Part shown: piece by piece, positions 1-6,550 of the stretch | Layout of the letters: every line of letters begins with the position of its first letter | Numbering within the stretch: position 1 is the stretch's first letter | Origin: Candidatus Paenalcaligenes intestinipullorum | GTDB lineage: Bacteria > Pseudomonadota > Gammaproteobacteria > Burkholderiales > Burkholderiaceae_B | DNA length: 10,031 nucleotides | Assembly: GCA_019120675.1 (NCBI GenBank) | Contig: DWUQ01000114.1 | Coordinates: 1-10,031, forward strand | Reading direction: 5' to 3' | Notes under the pieces: model-generated | The model's input: the letters and a program-made list of their open reading frames with translations, nothing else | Database searches by the model: none | Told to the model about the DNA's origin: nothing | Program-made: the position numbers and the translations under genes

Positions 1-1
1 T

Positions 2-2068
2 TTGCGTTTTGGTGAGCCTAAGCACTTACACCCTGAAAAAATCACCCCGCGGTCGCAACAACGTATAGAGATGCTGTTGGCGCGTCCCGATGCGGTAGGG
101 GAGTTTTCCCAAGAGCAATTTGAGCTTAGTCCCCAAAGTTGGCAGTTGGAGCAAGGCGAATATCGGTTAGAGCTGGAAGCGGAGCCGTTTGCCTTGCAAC
201 TCTATAAGGGTGAGGATTGTTTGGTGCGTTTGGCGCCCCAAGGGCTCGCTAGTCCCCAATCCAATGCGGAAGCCGTTTGGCACATGGCCTTTGCCTTGCA
301 GGAGCAGGATGCGCTTTATGGTCTAGGTGATGCGTTCACCCTCAACCGTCGCGGTTGTGCGCTGCGTTCTAGCCAGCTTCAGGATCGCGTCCTGCCACTG
401 TTATGGAGTACCCAAGGCTGGGGTATTTATATCAATACTTTACAGCCCGTCACGCATGATGTGGCCGCTACTGACTCGAACATCTATACAGCAACATTGG
501 CTGATCCGGTTTTGGATGTGTTTTTGTTTGCTGGAGCGCCTACGGAAATTCTTAATCAGTACACCGCATTGACCGGACGCGCTGGGCAGCCAGGCGTCTG
601 GCCTATGGGCGTATGGCTGGATCAGGCCGCAGGCCAAAGCCTCGAAGAAAGCCTCGCCGATGTCGAGGCGCTGCGGACACTTGGCGTGGGGCTTGATGCC
701 CTAGCGTTGGCCGCGCCAGCGGCCTATGGTTTTAGTAGTGATCGGCCGTTATTTGAGTGGGAAGCCGCTCGTATCCCCGATTTCCGAGAAACCATCCCCC
801 ATATTCATGCCTCAAATGTGCAGTTCGCCAGTCATAGCTTTCCAGGCGTATTGGTGGGCACCCCCTTGTTTGATGAATGGGAAGACCGTGGCTGGTTACT
901 CACCGATGACGAAACTGGCTATGGCTACGAGTTTCCTGGCAATGAGGTCACAGGCGGTCAAGCCTATGGCTTATTAGATTTAACGCACCGTGATGCCTTT
1001 AAGCTTTGGTCCGAGCGCCAACGACAAAGTTTCGACGAAGGCTTAGGCGCACCCATATGCTCCGTGGCGTACGATTTTCCTGACACCGTGACCGCTCGCA
1101 GTGGCGAGTCTGGCGAGCAACTCCGTATTCTGTACCCCATCTTGGCACGGCAGGCCTTGTTTGATGCCTTTGCGGGCCACAAGACTCCCCAAGAGGGAGT
1201 GGTGCTGTCGTCCGATGTATTTCCTGGGGCGCAGCGCTATGCGTTGCAATTAGGGCCAGAGGTCAGCAATGATTGGGCGGGTATGGAGCACAGCTTGCGC
1301 AGTGCTTTAGCCCTAGGCAATAGCGGCATCACCGCTCAAACGCACCGTTTGGGCAACGCCAATGCACCCACCGACACCATGACGCCCGAATTATTTATTC
1401 GTTGGCTGGCGATGGGCGTGTTTTCCGCTAACTTCAGCTTTCAAGGTGCAGCGGTTCTGCTGCCTACCGCTTTTGATGCCGACACCCAAGCCTTGGCTCA
1501 GCATTGGTTGCGCTGGCGCTACCGTTTAGTGCCTTACATCTTGGGGATTATCGAAGAGTCGGTACGCTGTGGCTTACCTGTCCAGCGCTCGATGGCTTTA
1601 GAGTTCCCTCACGATCCCGTTGCTCAGCAGCATGAAAACCAATATATGTTGGGGTCGGCCCTATTAGTGGTGCCTTTCTTGCGGCCAGGCGATGAAATCG
1701 AAGTGTATTTGCCGGCTGGGCATGCTTGGTGGGATCTCAGCACAGGTTGGCGCTATGAGGGCGGCACCACTTGGACGGTCAAAGCTGGCTTGGATCGTTT
1801 GCCTGTATTTGGCCGCGAAGGTCATATGCTGTGCTTAGGCCCCGAGGTCGCGAACACCACTGAGTTTAATTCCGCTCGTTTGCTCGAAGAAGTCTGGATG
1901 TTTGGTATGCCGGAGCATAGCCCTGAGGTCATGCGCAACAAAATCCGCGTTATGCAAATGCAGGGCTCCAGCTACATCAAAGGCTTGGAGGGGCTAAAAA
2001 TCTTACCCTCTGAGGGCTTGGAGGTGAAGCGTCGCGGGGCTGAGGTGCGTATTTCCCGAGCACGCTAA
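2..2068 (+). CDS. Glycoside hydrolase family 31 (YicI/alpha-xylosidase-like) protein, 5' partial, probably with a degenerate active site
   Basis: The reading frame is open from the window edge to TAA at 2066-2068. The TTG at position 2 is simply the first codon visible, and the true start is probably upstream. Residues below are counted from that codon. The fold follows GH31: an N-terminal beta-sandwich ending at YGLGD (106-110), a barrel opening around GVWLD, a segment with YDFPD near 357-361, and a C-terminal part (MALEFPHDP, QYMLGSALLVVPF, LPAG..WWDLSTG) that closely resembles E. coli YicI. Against YicI as I remember it, the nucleophile Asp is kept (D358, in YDFPD instead of TDFGE). The acid/base Asp appears to be Glu (E420), the SHDIGG motif reads THRLGN (R449), and the substrate-contacting Arg and His are replaced (about D405 and Q481). 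The family fit is firm. Activity on alpha-linked sugars is doubtful, and it may be a non-catalytic or differently specific member. The frame is intact over 688 codons, so it does not look like a decaying pseudogene. Confidence 0.8.
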   Translation: MRFGEPKHLHPEKITPRSQQRIEMLLARPDAVGEFSQEQFELSPQSWQLEQGEYRLELEAEPFALQLYKGEDCLVRLAPQGLASPQSNAEAVWHMAFALQEQDALYGLGDAFTLNRRGCALRSSQLQDRVLPLLWSTQGWGIYINTLQPVTHDVAATDSNIYTATLADPVLDVFLFAGAPTEILNQYTALTGRAGQPGVWPMGVWLDQAAGQSLEESLADVEALRTLGVGLDALALAAPAAYGFSSDRPLFEWEAARIPDFRETIPHIHASNVQFASHSFPGVLVGTPLFDEWEDRGWLLTDDETGYGYEFPGNEVTGGQAYGLLDLTHRDAFKLWSERQRQSFDEGLGAPICSVAYDFPDTVTARSGESGEQLRILYPILARQALFDAFAGHKTPQEGVVLSSDVFPGAQRYALQLGPEVSNDWAGMEHSLRSALALGNSGITAQTHRLGNANAPTDTMTPELFIRWLAMGVFSANFSFQGAAVLLPTAFDADTQALAQHWLRWRYRLVPYILGIIEESVRCGLPVQRSMALEFPHDPVAQQHENQYMLGSALLVVPFLRPGDEIEVYLPAGHAWWDLSTGWRYEGGTTWTVKAGLDRLPVFGREGHMLCLGPEVANTTEFNSARLLEEVWMFGMPEHSPEVMRNKIRVMQMQGSSYIKGLEGLKILPSEGLEVKRRGAEVRISRAR

Positions 2069-2182
2069 ATTAAAGGGGTTGATTATTTATTCAATACGAG
2101 TAAAATTCACCCCTTGAATCAGCGTCGTGGTGAACGCCATAACGCTGGAGCACTAAGTTTTTTAATTTTTTGTTAAAATAGC

Positions 2183-2211
2183 TTGACAGTGTTTCTTAAC
2201 TGGTTCATAAT
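2183..2211 (+). promoter_or_regulatory. Sigma70 promoter of the tRNA-Lys gene
   Basis: A perfect -35 box, TTGACA (2183-2188), is followed after a 17-base spacer by CATAAT (2206-2211), a five-of-six match to the -10 consensus. A very A/T-rich stretch just upstream (about 2156-2180) could act as an UP element. Transcription would begin near 2218, about ten bases before the mature tRNA 5' end. This is the best-formed promoter in the window, which suits a strongly expressed stable RNA. Confidence 0.85.
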
Positions 2212-2228
2212 TTAAATCTTCATCGGAT

Positions 2229-2304
2229 GGGTCGTTAGCTCAGTCGGTAGAGCAGCGGACTTTTAATCCGTTGGTCGCGCGTTCGAGTCGCGCACGACCC
2301 ACCA
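2229..2304 (+). tRNA. tRNA-Lys (anticodon UUU)
   Basis: This is a full 76-base cloverleaf with an encoded CCA end. The acceptor arm GGGTCGT (2229-2235) pairs with ACGACCC (2294-2300), followed by discriminator A and CCA (2302-2304). The D arm is GCTCAGTCGGTAGAGC. The anticodon loop CTTTTAA (2260-2266) has TTT at 2262-2264 and sits on a GCGGA/TCCGT stem. The T arm is GCGCG-TTCGAGT-CGCGC. It closely resembles E. coli tRNA-Lys and reads AAA and AAG codons. It has its own promoter and terminator, so it is a single-gene transcription unit. No attachment-site duplication or integrase lies nearby. Confidence 0.98.
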
Positions 2305-2320
2305 TCTATGAAGCAAGTCA

Positions 2321-2352
2321 AAGGCTGCCTACAGGGCGGCCTTTTTCTTTTT
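2321..2352 (+). terminator. Rho-independent terminator of tRNA-Lys
   Basis: AAGGCTGCC (2321-2329) pairs with GGCGGCCTT (2335-2343) as a nine-base stem with one G-U pair and a five-base loop. It runs into TTTTTCTTTTT. It ends the tRNA transcript and separates it from the metNIQ operon. Confidence 0.92.
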
Positions 2353-2432
2353 CATCTTTGTATATCGCTAATTCCTCTTTAAATCTGTCCAAAGCCTTGC
2401 AGTAGCCATGGTACAGTTAAGTGTTTTTTATC

Positions 2433-2450
2433 GGCACACGCTCGTGTGTC
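2433..2450 (+). promoter_or_regulatory. Hairpin-forming palindrome just upstream of metN
   Basis: GGCACACG (2433-2440) and CGTGTGTC (2443-2450) form an inverted repeat of eight pairs, one of them G-U, around a CT centre. It covers the alternative in-frame GTG (2446) and lies 28 bases before the preferred TTG start of metN. It could be an operator for a regulator dimer or a structure in the mRNA leader. It matches no methionine-regulator site or riboswitch that I know, so its role is open. Confidence 0.4.
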
Positions 2451-2463
2451 AGGGCGATTTACC

Positions 2464-2468
2464 GAAGG
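2464..2468 (+). promoter_or_regulatory. Ribosome binding site supporting the TTG start of metN
   Basis: GAAGG lies ten bases before the TTG at 2479. The alternative GTG at 2446 has no purine-rich sequence in front of it. This site is the main sequence reason for choosing the later start. Confidence 0.55.
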
Positions 2469-2478
2469 TTTCACACCC

Positions 2479-3489
2479 TTGATTAAGCTTGAACATATCG
2501 AAAAGCGCTATGCCAGCGCCAACAAAGAGGTGCTTGCGCTGCAAGGCATCAATTTGCATATCGCAAAGGGCGAAGTCTTTGGCATTATTGGCCGTTCTGG
2601 AGCAGGCAAAAGCACACTAATCCGTATGCTTAATCTCTTAGAACGCCCCAGCAGCGGTACGGTCACCGTCGACGGCCAAGCGATTTCTAATTTATCATCA
2701 TCGGCACTGCGTCAAGTTCGTCAAAAAATTGGCATGGTGTTTCAGCACTTTAACTTGCTCAATGCGCGTACAGTATTGGAAAACGTGTGTTTCCCGTTGC
2801 GCTTAGCAGGCTTATCCAAAGCCGCCCAGCAGGCACGAGCCCAAGAGGTTTTGAGTCTAGTCGGCTTAGAGGAACACACCCACAAGTACCCTAGGCAATT
2901 ATCCGGTGGGCAGCGTCAGCGTGTGGGGATTGCGCGGGCCTTGGCGAATCATCCGGGCTTATTGCTGTGCGATGAGGCCACCTCGGCATTGGATCCCGAG
3001 ACCACGCAGTCTATTTTGCGTTTATTGTTGGATATTAACCAAAGCTTAGGTCTCACCATCGTCCTCATTACCCACAGCATGGATGTGATTCGTCAAGTGT
3101 GTGATCGGGTGGCGGTGATTGATGAGGGGCGAGTAGTCGAGCAGGGTGAAGTGGTTGAGGTCTTTTTGCATCCCCAACACGAGGTCACCCGTAGCTTACT
3201 CGAAGAAACCGGCAACGAGTCCGAGGACTGGCGCAGCCTCGCTACAGGCATACAGGGGTGTATTTTGCGCTTAAGTTTCCGTGGCGACACCACAGCACAG
3301 CCTATACTCAGTCGGGTTAGCCGCGAACTCAATGTGGAAGTCAGTATTTTGCAAGGCACCGTCAGTCGTATCAAAGACACCCCTTATGGCCAATTGATCG
3401 TTGCCATCCAAGGGGAAAGCACCGAGCTTGCCCGTCTTACTGGCATACTGGATGAGCTGGGGGTTCAAGCTGAGGAGTTGCAGTCATGA
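2479..3489 (+). CDS. metN: D/L-methionine ABC transporter, ATP-binding protein MetN
   Basis: MetN is the cytoplasmic ATPase that powers methionine uptake through MetI. Counting from the TTG start, the protein has 336 residues, close to E. coli MetN (343). Visible motifs are Walker A GRSGAGKST (38-46), the Q-loop FQHFNLL (Q89), the signature LSGGQRQR (141-148), Walker B LLLCDE (D165, E166) and the switch His in LITHSMD (H199). Residues from about 259 to the end form the NIL-type regulatory domain, which in the family binds methionine and inhibits transport (trans-inhibition). The TTG start gives MIKLEHIEKRY, matching the usual MetN N-terminus, and has GAAGG upstream. An in-frame GTG at 2446 would add 11 atypical residues and lacks a ribosome site. 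The stop overlaps the metI start as ATGA, implying coupled translation. Confidence 0.95.
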   Translation: MIKLEHIEKRYASANKEVLALQGINLHIAKGEVFGIIGRSGAGKSTLIRMLNLLERPSSGTVTVDGQAISNLSSSALRQVRQKIGMVFQHFNLLNARTVLENVCFPLRLAGLSKAAQQARAQEVLSLVGLEEHTHKYPRQLSGGQRQRVGIARALANHPGLLLCDEATSALDPETTQSILRLLLDINQSLGLTIVLITHSMDVIRQVCDRVAVIDEGRVVEQGEVVEVFLHPQHEVTRSLLEETGNESEDWRSLATGIQGCILRLSFRGDTTAQPILSRVSRELNVEVSILQGTVSRIKDTPYGQLIVAIQGESTELARLTGILDELGVQAEELQS

Positions 3490-4151
3490 ATTGGGCCAAT
3501 GTCGATTGGGGCGCCATTGGTATCGCCACCATTGAAACTTTGCAAATGACCGGCTTTTCTTTACTTTTTACAGTACTGATTGGCTTGCCATTGGGGATTA
3601 TTCTTTTTCTAACGGGACCCAATCAGCTCTTGCAGCACGGTAGTCTTTATCAGGGCCTATCGTTAGTCGTAAACGTGCTACGCTCCATGCCGTTTATTAT
3701 CTTGCTTATTGTCATGATCCCCCTAACTCGGCAGTTAACGGGCACCTCGCTGGGCGTGGCTGGGACGATTCCCCCCTTAGTAGCCAGCGCGGCTCCGTTT
3801 TTTGCGCGTTTAGTGGAAAACGTGTTCAAAGAGCTGGACCCTGGTGCTTCTGAAGCCTGTGAAGCCATGGGGGCGAATGCGGGGCAAACGGTGTTTTTAG
3901 CACTCCTGCCCGAAGCCAAAACTGGTTTAATCGCGGCTATGGTGGTTACTGCGATTATGTTAGTGGGCTATTCCGCCATGACAGGCGCCGTTGGCGGTGG
4001 CGGTTTAGGGGATTTGGCCATTCGTTTTGGTTATCAGCGGTATCGCACCGAAGTCATGCTGATTACGGTGGTGATATTGATTGTGTTGGTGCAGTTAATC
4101 CAGTGGCTTGGCGATTACTGGATTATGCGGATTAATCGTCGTATTTCTTAA
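3486..4151 (+). CDS. metI: D/L-methionine ABC transporter, permease protein MetI
   Basis: MetI is the inner-membrane channel subunit and works as a dimer with two MetN. The 221 residues match the family's usual length (E. coli 217). About five hydrophobic segments are visible, including roughly 20-43, 57-80, 90-110, 146-170 and 189-208. The cytoplasmic EAA coupling loop lies around 122-145 (SEACEAMGA, then LLPEAK) and is the part that docks on MetN. The following MTGAVGGGGLGDLAIRFGYQRY is strongly typical of MetI. The start is secure: ATG overlaps the metN stop by four bases, and GAGGAG (3472-3477) lies eight bases before it. metQ begins 23 bases after the stop. Confidence 0.96.
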   Translation: MNWANVDWGAIGIATIETLQMTGFSLLFTVLIGLPLGIILFLTGPNQLLQHGSLYQGLSLVVNVLRSMPFIILLIVMIPLTRQLTGTSLGVAGTIPPLVASAAPFFARLVENVFKELDPGASEACEAMGANAGQTVFLALLPEAKTGLIAAMVVTAIMLVGYSAMTGAVGGGGLGDLAIRFGYQRYRTEVMLITVVILIVLVQLIQWLGDYWIMRINRRIS

Positions 4152-4164
4152 TATCCTGTTATAT

Positions 4165-4168
4165 GGAG
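4165..4168 (+). promoter_or_regulatory. Ribosome binding site that fixes the metQ start
   Basis: GGAG sits six bases before ATG 4175. It overlaps the alternative ATG at 4163, which therefore cannot use it. This supports the shorter protein. Confidence 0.75.
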
Positions 4169-4174
4169 TTGTCT

Positions 4175-4960
4175 ATGTTACGAAACCTTCTTTCGGCCGC
4201 GGTATTGAGCGCGTTAAGTCTAGGTGTTACTGCTGCTCATGCTGGCCCCTTAAGTGTGGCGGCCACACCTGTGCCTCATGCGGAAATTCTTGAGTTTGTA
4301 AAACCCCAACTGGCCAAAGACGGCGTGGACTTGGACATCAAAGTCTTTACCGACTACGTGCAGCCCAACCAGCAAGTGGCCGATGGCGCATTGGATGCCA
4401 ACTTCTTTCAGCACAAGCCCTACTTGGATTCCTTTAACACTGAGCACAAAACCGATCTCGTCTCGATTGGCGTGGTTCACGTTGAGCCGTTTGGTGCCTA
4501 TTCCTCTAAAATCAAAGCGGTGGATGAGCTTAAAGAAGGCGCTTTGATTGCTATCCCCAATGACCCCTCAAACGGGGCGCGCGCCTTGTTGTTGCTCCAA
4601 GAGGAAGGTCTGATCACGTTAAAAGACCCAGACGATATTTTAGCCACCGCACGTGATATTGCTGAAAATCCTAAAAAGCTGAAATTCAAAGAAATCGAAG
4701 CCGCTACGTTGCCACGCGTATTGGCCGATGTGGATCTCGCTTTGATTAATACCAATTATGCCTTAGAGGCCGGCTTAAACCCCGAAAAGGATGCCCTGTT
4801 TATCGAAGGCGCGGAGTCCCCATACGCGAACTTAGTGGCCGTAAAAGCGGGTAATGAAAAAAGCGAAGACGTACAAAAGCTGTTAGAGGCCTTACACAGC
4901 GATGCGGTACGCGACTACATCAATACCCAGTACAAAGGCGCGATTGTGCCCGCTTTCTAA
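4175..4960 (+). CDS. metQ: Methionine-binding periplasmic protein MetQ (NlpA family)
   Basis: MetQ captures methionine in the periplasm and delivers it to MetI-MetN. ATG 4175 gives 261 residues. The upstream ATG at 4163 would add four residues but has no ribosome site. The N-terminus is a classical signal peptide: MLRN, a hydrophobic core, then AHA at 21-23, with cleavage expected before G24. There is no lipobox cysteine, so unlike E. coli MetQ this is predicted to be soluble in the periplasm. Family landmarks are ANFFQHKPYLD (75-85), PNDPSNGAR (128-136) and ESPYANLV near the C-terminus, all close to E. coli MetQ. It is the last gene of the operon and is followed by a strong hairpin terminator. 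Confidence 0.95.
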   Translation: MLRNLLSAAVLSALSLGVTAAHAGPLSVAATPVPHAEILEFVKPQLAKDGVDLDIKVFTDYVQPNQQVADGALDANFFQHKPYLDSFNTEHKTDLVSIGVVHVEPFGAYSSKIKAVDELKEGALIAIPNDPSNGARALLLLQEEGLITLKDPDDILATARDIAENPKKLKFKEIEAATLPRVLADVDLALINTNYALEAGLNPEKDALFIEGAESPYANLVAVKAGNEKSEDVQKLLEALHSDAVRDYINTQYKGAIVPAF

Positions 4961-4981
4961 ATCTAAAAGGCTGTAGACAGT

Positions 4982-5009
4982 AAAAGGCCAGTGGAAGCTG
5001 GCCTTTTTT
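4982..5009. terminator. Hairpin terminator between convergent metQ and the coiled-coil gene
   Basis: AAAAGGCCAG (4982-4991) and CTGGCCTTTT (4998-5007) form a perfect ten-base stem with a six-base loop. Six T residues (5004-5009) follow on the plus strand, ending metNIQ. On the minus strand the same hairpin is followed by four T residues (complement of 4982-4985), so it probably also ends the leftward unit finishing at 5020. Confidence 0.92.
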
Positions 5010-5019
5010 GTGTGCAATC

Positions 5020-5718
5020 TTAACGAACATTTAGAGTACGATTAGCCTGGGCGCGAGGGTTGTCTTGCTCAAAAACCTGCACCGTAACCTGACGAGGCGT
5101 CATGCCATTTGGGAGATCAAACTCCTCAATCAGCTGCACATAGCGATCAAGTTTGATGGGGATGGGATCGAGGTCCACATAACCGGTTTTACCATTTGGG
5201 TAGCGGCCCATAACGGTGAGTTTGATTTCACCAATAAAGGGGGTGTCAGCTTTGTCAGCGTCTTGCATGATGAGCAACTCTTGCTGGAGCTTGCCGTCTA
5301 CAACGCTGTACTTGGCGGCATTAATGCTGGGGCTGGTACCACGGGGGTCGGGTGCGACCGCATTCATAAAGGTATTGAGCTCAGAGCGCAGTTGTTGCAC
5401 GATTTGATCGTGGTTTTCTAGGCGATCGGTCTGGCTTGTTAGCTGGGTTTCGTAACGCTCGACTTCTTTTTCGAGCTCGGCCACGCGGGCTTGTAAGCGG
5501 TGGTTTTCTGAGTTGGCGCTATTTAAATCAAAGCCTAGCTTTTCGGATTGGGCGACGGTGAGGCGTGTTGGGCCATAGCTGGTTTGGACAAACAGCAAGC
5601 CTCCTACACCCAGTACAGCACCCGTAATCATTAATACCAACCAACGGGGAATGCGACGTTTGCGACGCGAGTAAGAATAAGGGGTGGGCTTAAAGGCGGT
5701 GCGTTTGGATCCAAGCAT
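5020..5718 (-). CDS. Membrane-anchored coiled-coil protein of unknown function (DUF6776-like)
   Basis: This 232-residue protein has a basic N-terminus (RRKRRIPR, 18-25) followed by one membrane segment (about 26-45), so the rest should face the periplasm. Residues about 52-118 form a long heptad-rich coiled coil (ENHRLQARVAELEKEVERYE and onward). Residues about 130-232 form a compact, probably beta-rich C-terminal domain (GEIKLTVMGRYPNGKTG, VTVQVFEQDN). The layout fits a family I recall in Burkholderiales as DUF6776, but that name is from memory and no function is known to me. It could be a scaffold or assembly factor in the envelope, by analogy with other single-pass coiled-coil proteins. 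The start at 5718 lacks an obvious ribosome binding site. The gene lies 115 bases after murU on the same strand and has a candidate promoter in that gap. Confidence 0.85.
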   Translation of the reverse strand: MLGSKRTAFKPTPYSYSRRKRRIPRWLVLMITGAVLGVGGLLFVQTSYGPTRLTVAQSEKLGFDLNSANSENHRLQARVAELEKEVERYETQLTSQTDRLENHDQIVQQLRSELNTFMNAVAPDPRGTSPSINAAKYSVVDGKLQQELLIMQDADKADTPFIGEIKLTVMGRYPNGKTGYVDLDPIPIKLDRYVQLIEEFDLPNGMTPRQVTVQVFEQDNPRAQANRTLNVR

Positions 5719-5767
5719 GAGGGTATCGTCGAAGAGAGGTGAAACAGAGCGTCGCCGCTATAAAAGC

Positions 5768-5796
5768 ATTAAAGAATAGCGTGCTTTGAAAAGCAA
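5768..5796 (-). promoter_or_regulatory. Candidate promoter for the coiled-coil protein gene
   Basis: Read on the minus strand, TTGCTT (plus 5791-5796) and TTTAAT (plus 5768-5773) are separated by 17 bases. The -10 box matches five of six consensus bases, but the -35 only three. The -35 box lies within a short perfect inverted repeat, TGCTTT-GA-AAAGCA (5782-5795). The leader would be about 40 bases. I see no rho-independent terminator after murU, so readthrough from murU is also possible. Confidence 0.4.
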
Positions 5797-5833
5797 GAGT
5801 AGCAGCTTTGTAAACTGTTGCCCATAGTAGGGT

Positions 5834-6550
5834 TTAGACACGCCTTGGTGAGTCTGCCTGAGCCAGCTGAGTATTGATCGCTGCGAGGCGTTCTGGTGTG
5901 CCAATATCGTGCCAAGCGCCAGTGTAAATCTCCCCTAACACTTTTTGTTGAGCGATCGCAGCATGCAGTAGCGGGGCTAAAGCCGCGGGTTCATCCACTG
6001 TCAGTTCAGCCACCAGCTCGGGCCTAAAGCAGGCGATGCCACTATAGGTATACGTAGGCTGACCATTTGTACCTGCCGGAAGCACCACACCATTGTCATG
6101 AATTGAAAAATCACCTTGGGGGTGCTGGGGGGGATTTGGCACGAGCCACAAATAAGCCAACGCATCAGGGTGATCTTGCAGCATCTGGTAAGCGGCCTGA
6201 GCCCGTTCGGGTGACCAGTCTGTATACACATCCCCATTGATGACTAAAAAAGGCTCGTCCCCTAATAAGGGCAGGGCAGCGCGGAGCCCACCTGCGGTCT
6301 CAAGGGCTTCCTTCTCAGCGCTATAATGAAGGTCTAGCCCATAACGGCTGCCATCGCCAAGGGTGGCGGGAATTTGCTCTCCCAGCCAAGCGTGATTAAT
6401 CACTACCTGTGTCAGGCCGCAGGCAGCGAGACGGTATAGGTGGTGCTCAATCAGGCGATGCTCGCCAACACGCAGCAAAGGCTTAGGGGTACAGTCGGTG
6501 AGCGGACGCATACGTGCTCCACGCCCCGCGGCAAGAATCATCGCGCGCAT
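5834..6550 (-). CDS. murU: N-acetylmuramate-1-phosphate uridylyltransferase MurU
   Basis: MurU converts MurNAc-1-phosphate and UTP to UDP-MurNAc in the cytoplasm, the last step of the anomeric cell-wall recycling route. The 238 residues form a sugar-nucleotidyltransferase fold. The nucleotide-binding signature MILAAGRGARMRPLT..TPKPLL occupies 4-26. ETAGG (84-88) contacts the nucleotide or sugar in this family, NGDVYTD has its likely metal-binding D107, and WHDIGTPERL (213-222) carries the second metal Asp (D215). The length is slightly above Pseudomonas putida MurU (about 223). The ATG directly abuts the TAA of amgK with no gap, so the two are almost surely co-translated. The neighbouring amgK makes MurU more likely than a generic mannose-1-phosphate guanylyltransferase. 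Confidence 0.92.
   Translation of the reverse strand: MRAMILAAGRGARMRPLTDCTPKPLLRVGEHRLIEHHLYRLAACGLTQVVINHAWLGEQIPATLGDGSRYGLDLHYSAEKEALETAGGLRAALPLLGDEPFLVINGDVYTDWSPERAQAAYQMLQDHPDALAYLWLVPNPPQHPQGDFSIHDNGVVLPAGTNGQPTYTYSGIACFRPELVAELTVDEPAALAPLLHAAIAQQKVLGEIYTGAWHDIGTPERLAAINTQLAQADSPRRV

Noticed and set aside
2073..2115. Inverted repeat AAGGGGT/ACCCCTT after the GH31 gene as a possible terminator
   Set aside because: The stem has only seven pairs, with a loop of about 29 bases and no T-run after it. This is too weak to call.
2229..2304. tRNA-Lys as an integration site for a mobile element
   Set aside because: No integrase, no duplicated tRNA 3' end and no foreign-looking gene is visible on either side. 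The flanks are a GH31 gene and the met operon.
2353..2478. S-adenosylmethionine or S-adenosylhomocysteine riboswitch upstream of metN
   Set aside because: The region is short and shows only one small hairpin. No multi-helix core or conserved motif of the known classes could be recognised.
3093..3380. A 95-residue minus-strand open frame inside metN
   Set aside because: It lies opposite a clearly conserved gene, has low-complexity composition and shows no recognisable domain. It is a shadow frame.
5065..5421. A 118-residue plus-strand open frame opposite the coiled-coil gene
   Set aside because: The minus-strand frame has a coherent membrane helix and coiled coil, while this one has no recognisable family features. 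It is a shadow frame.
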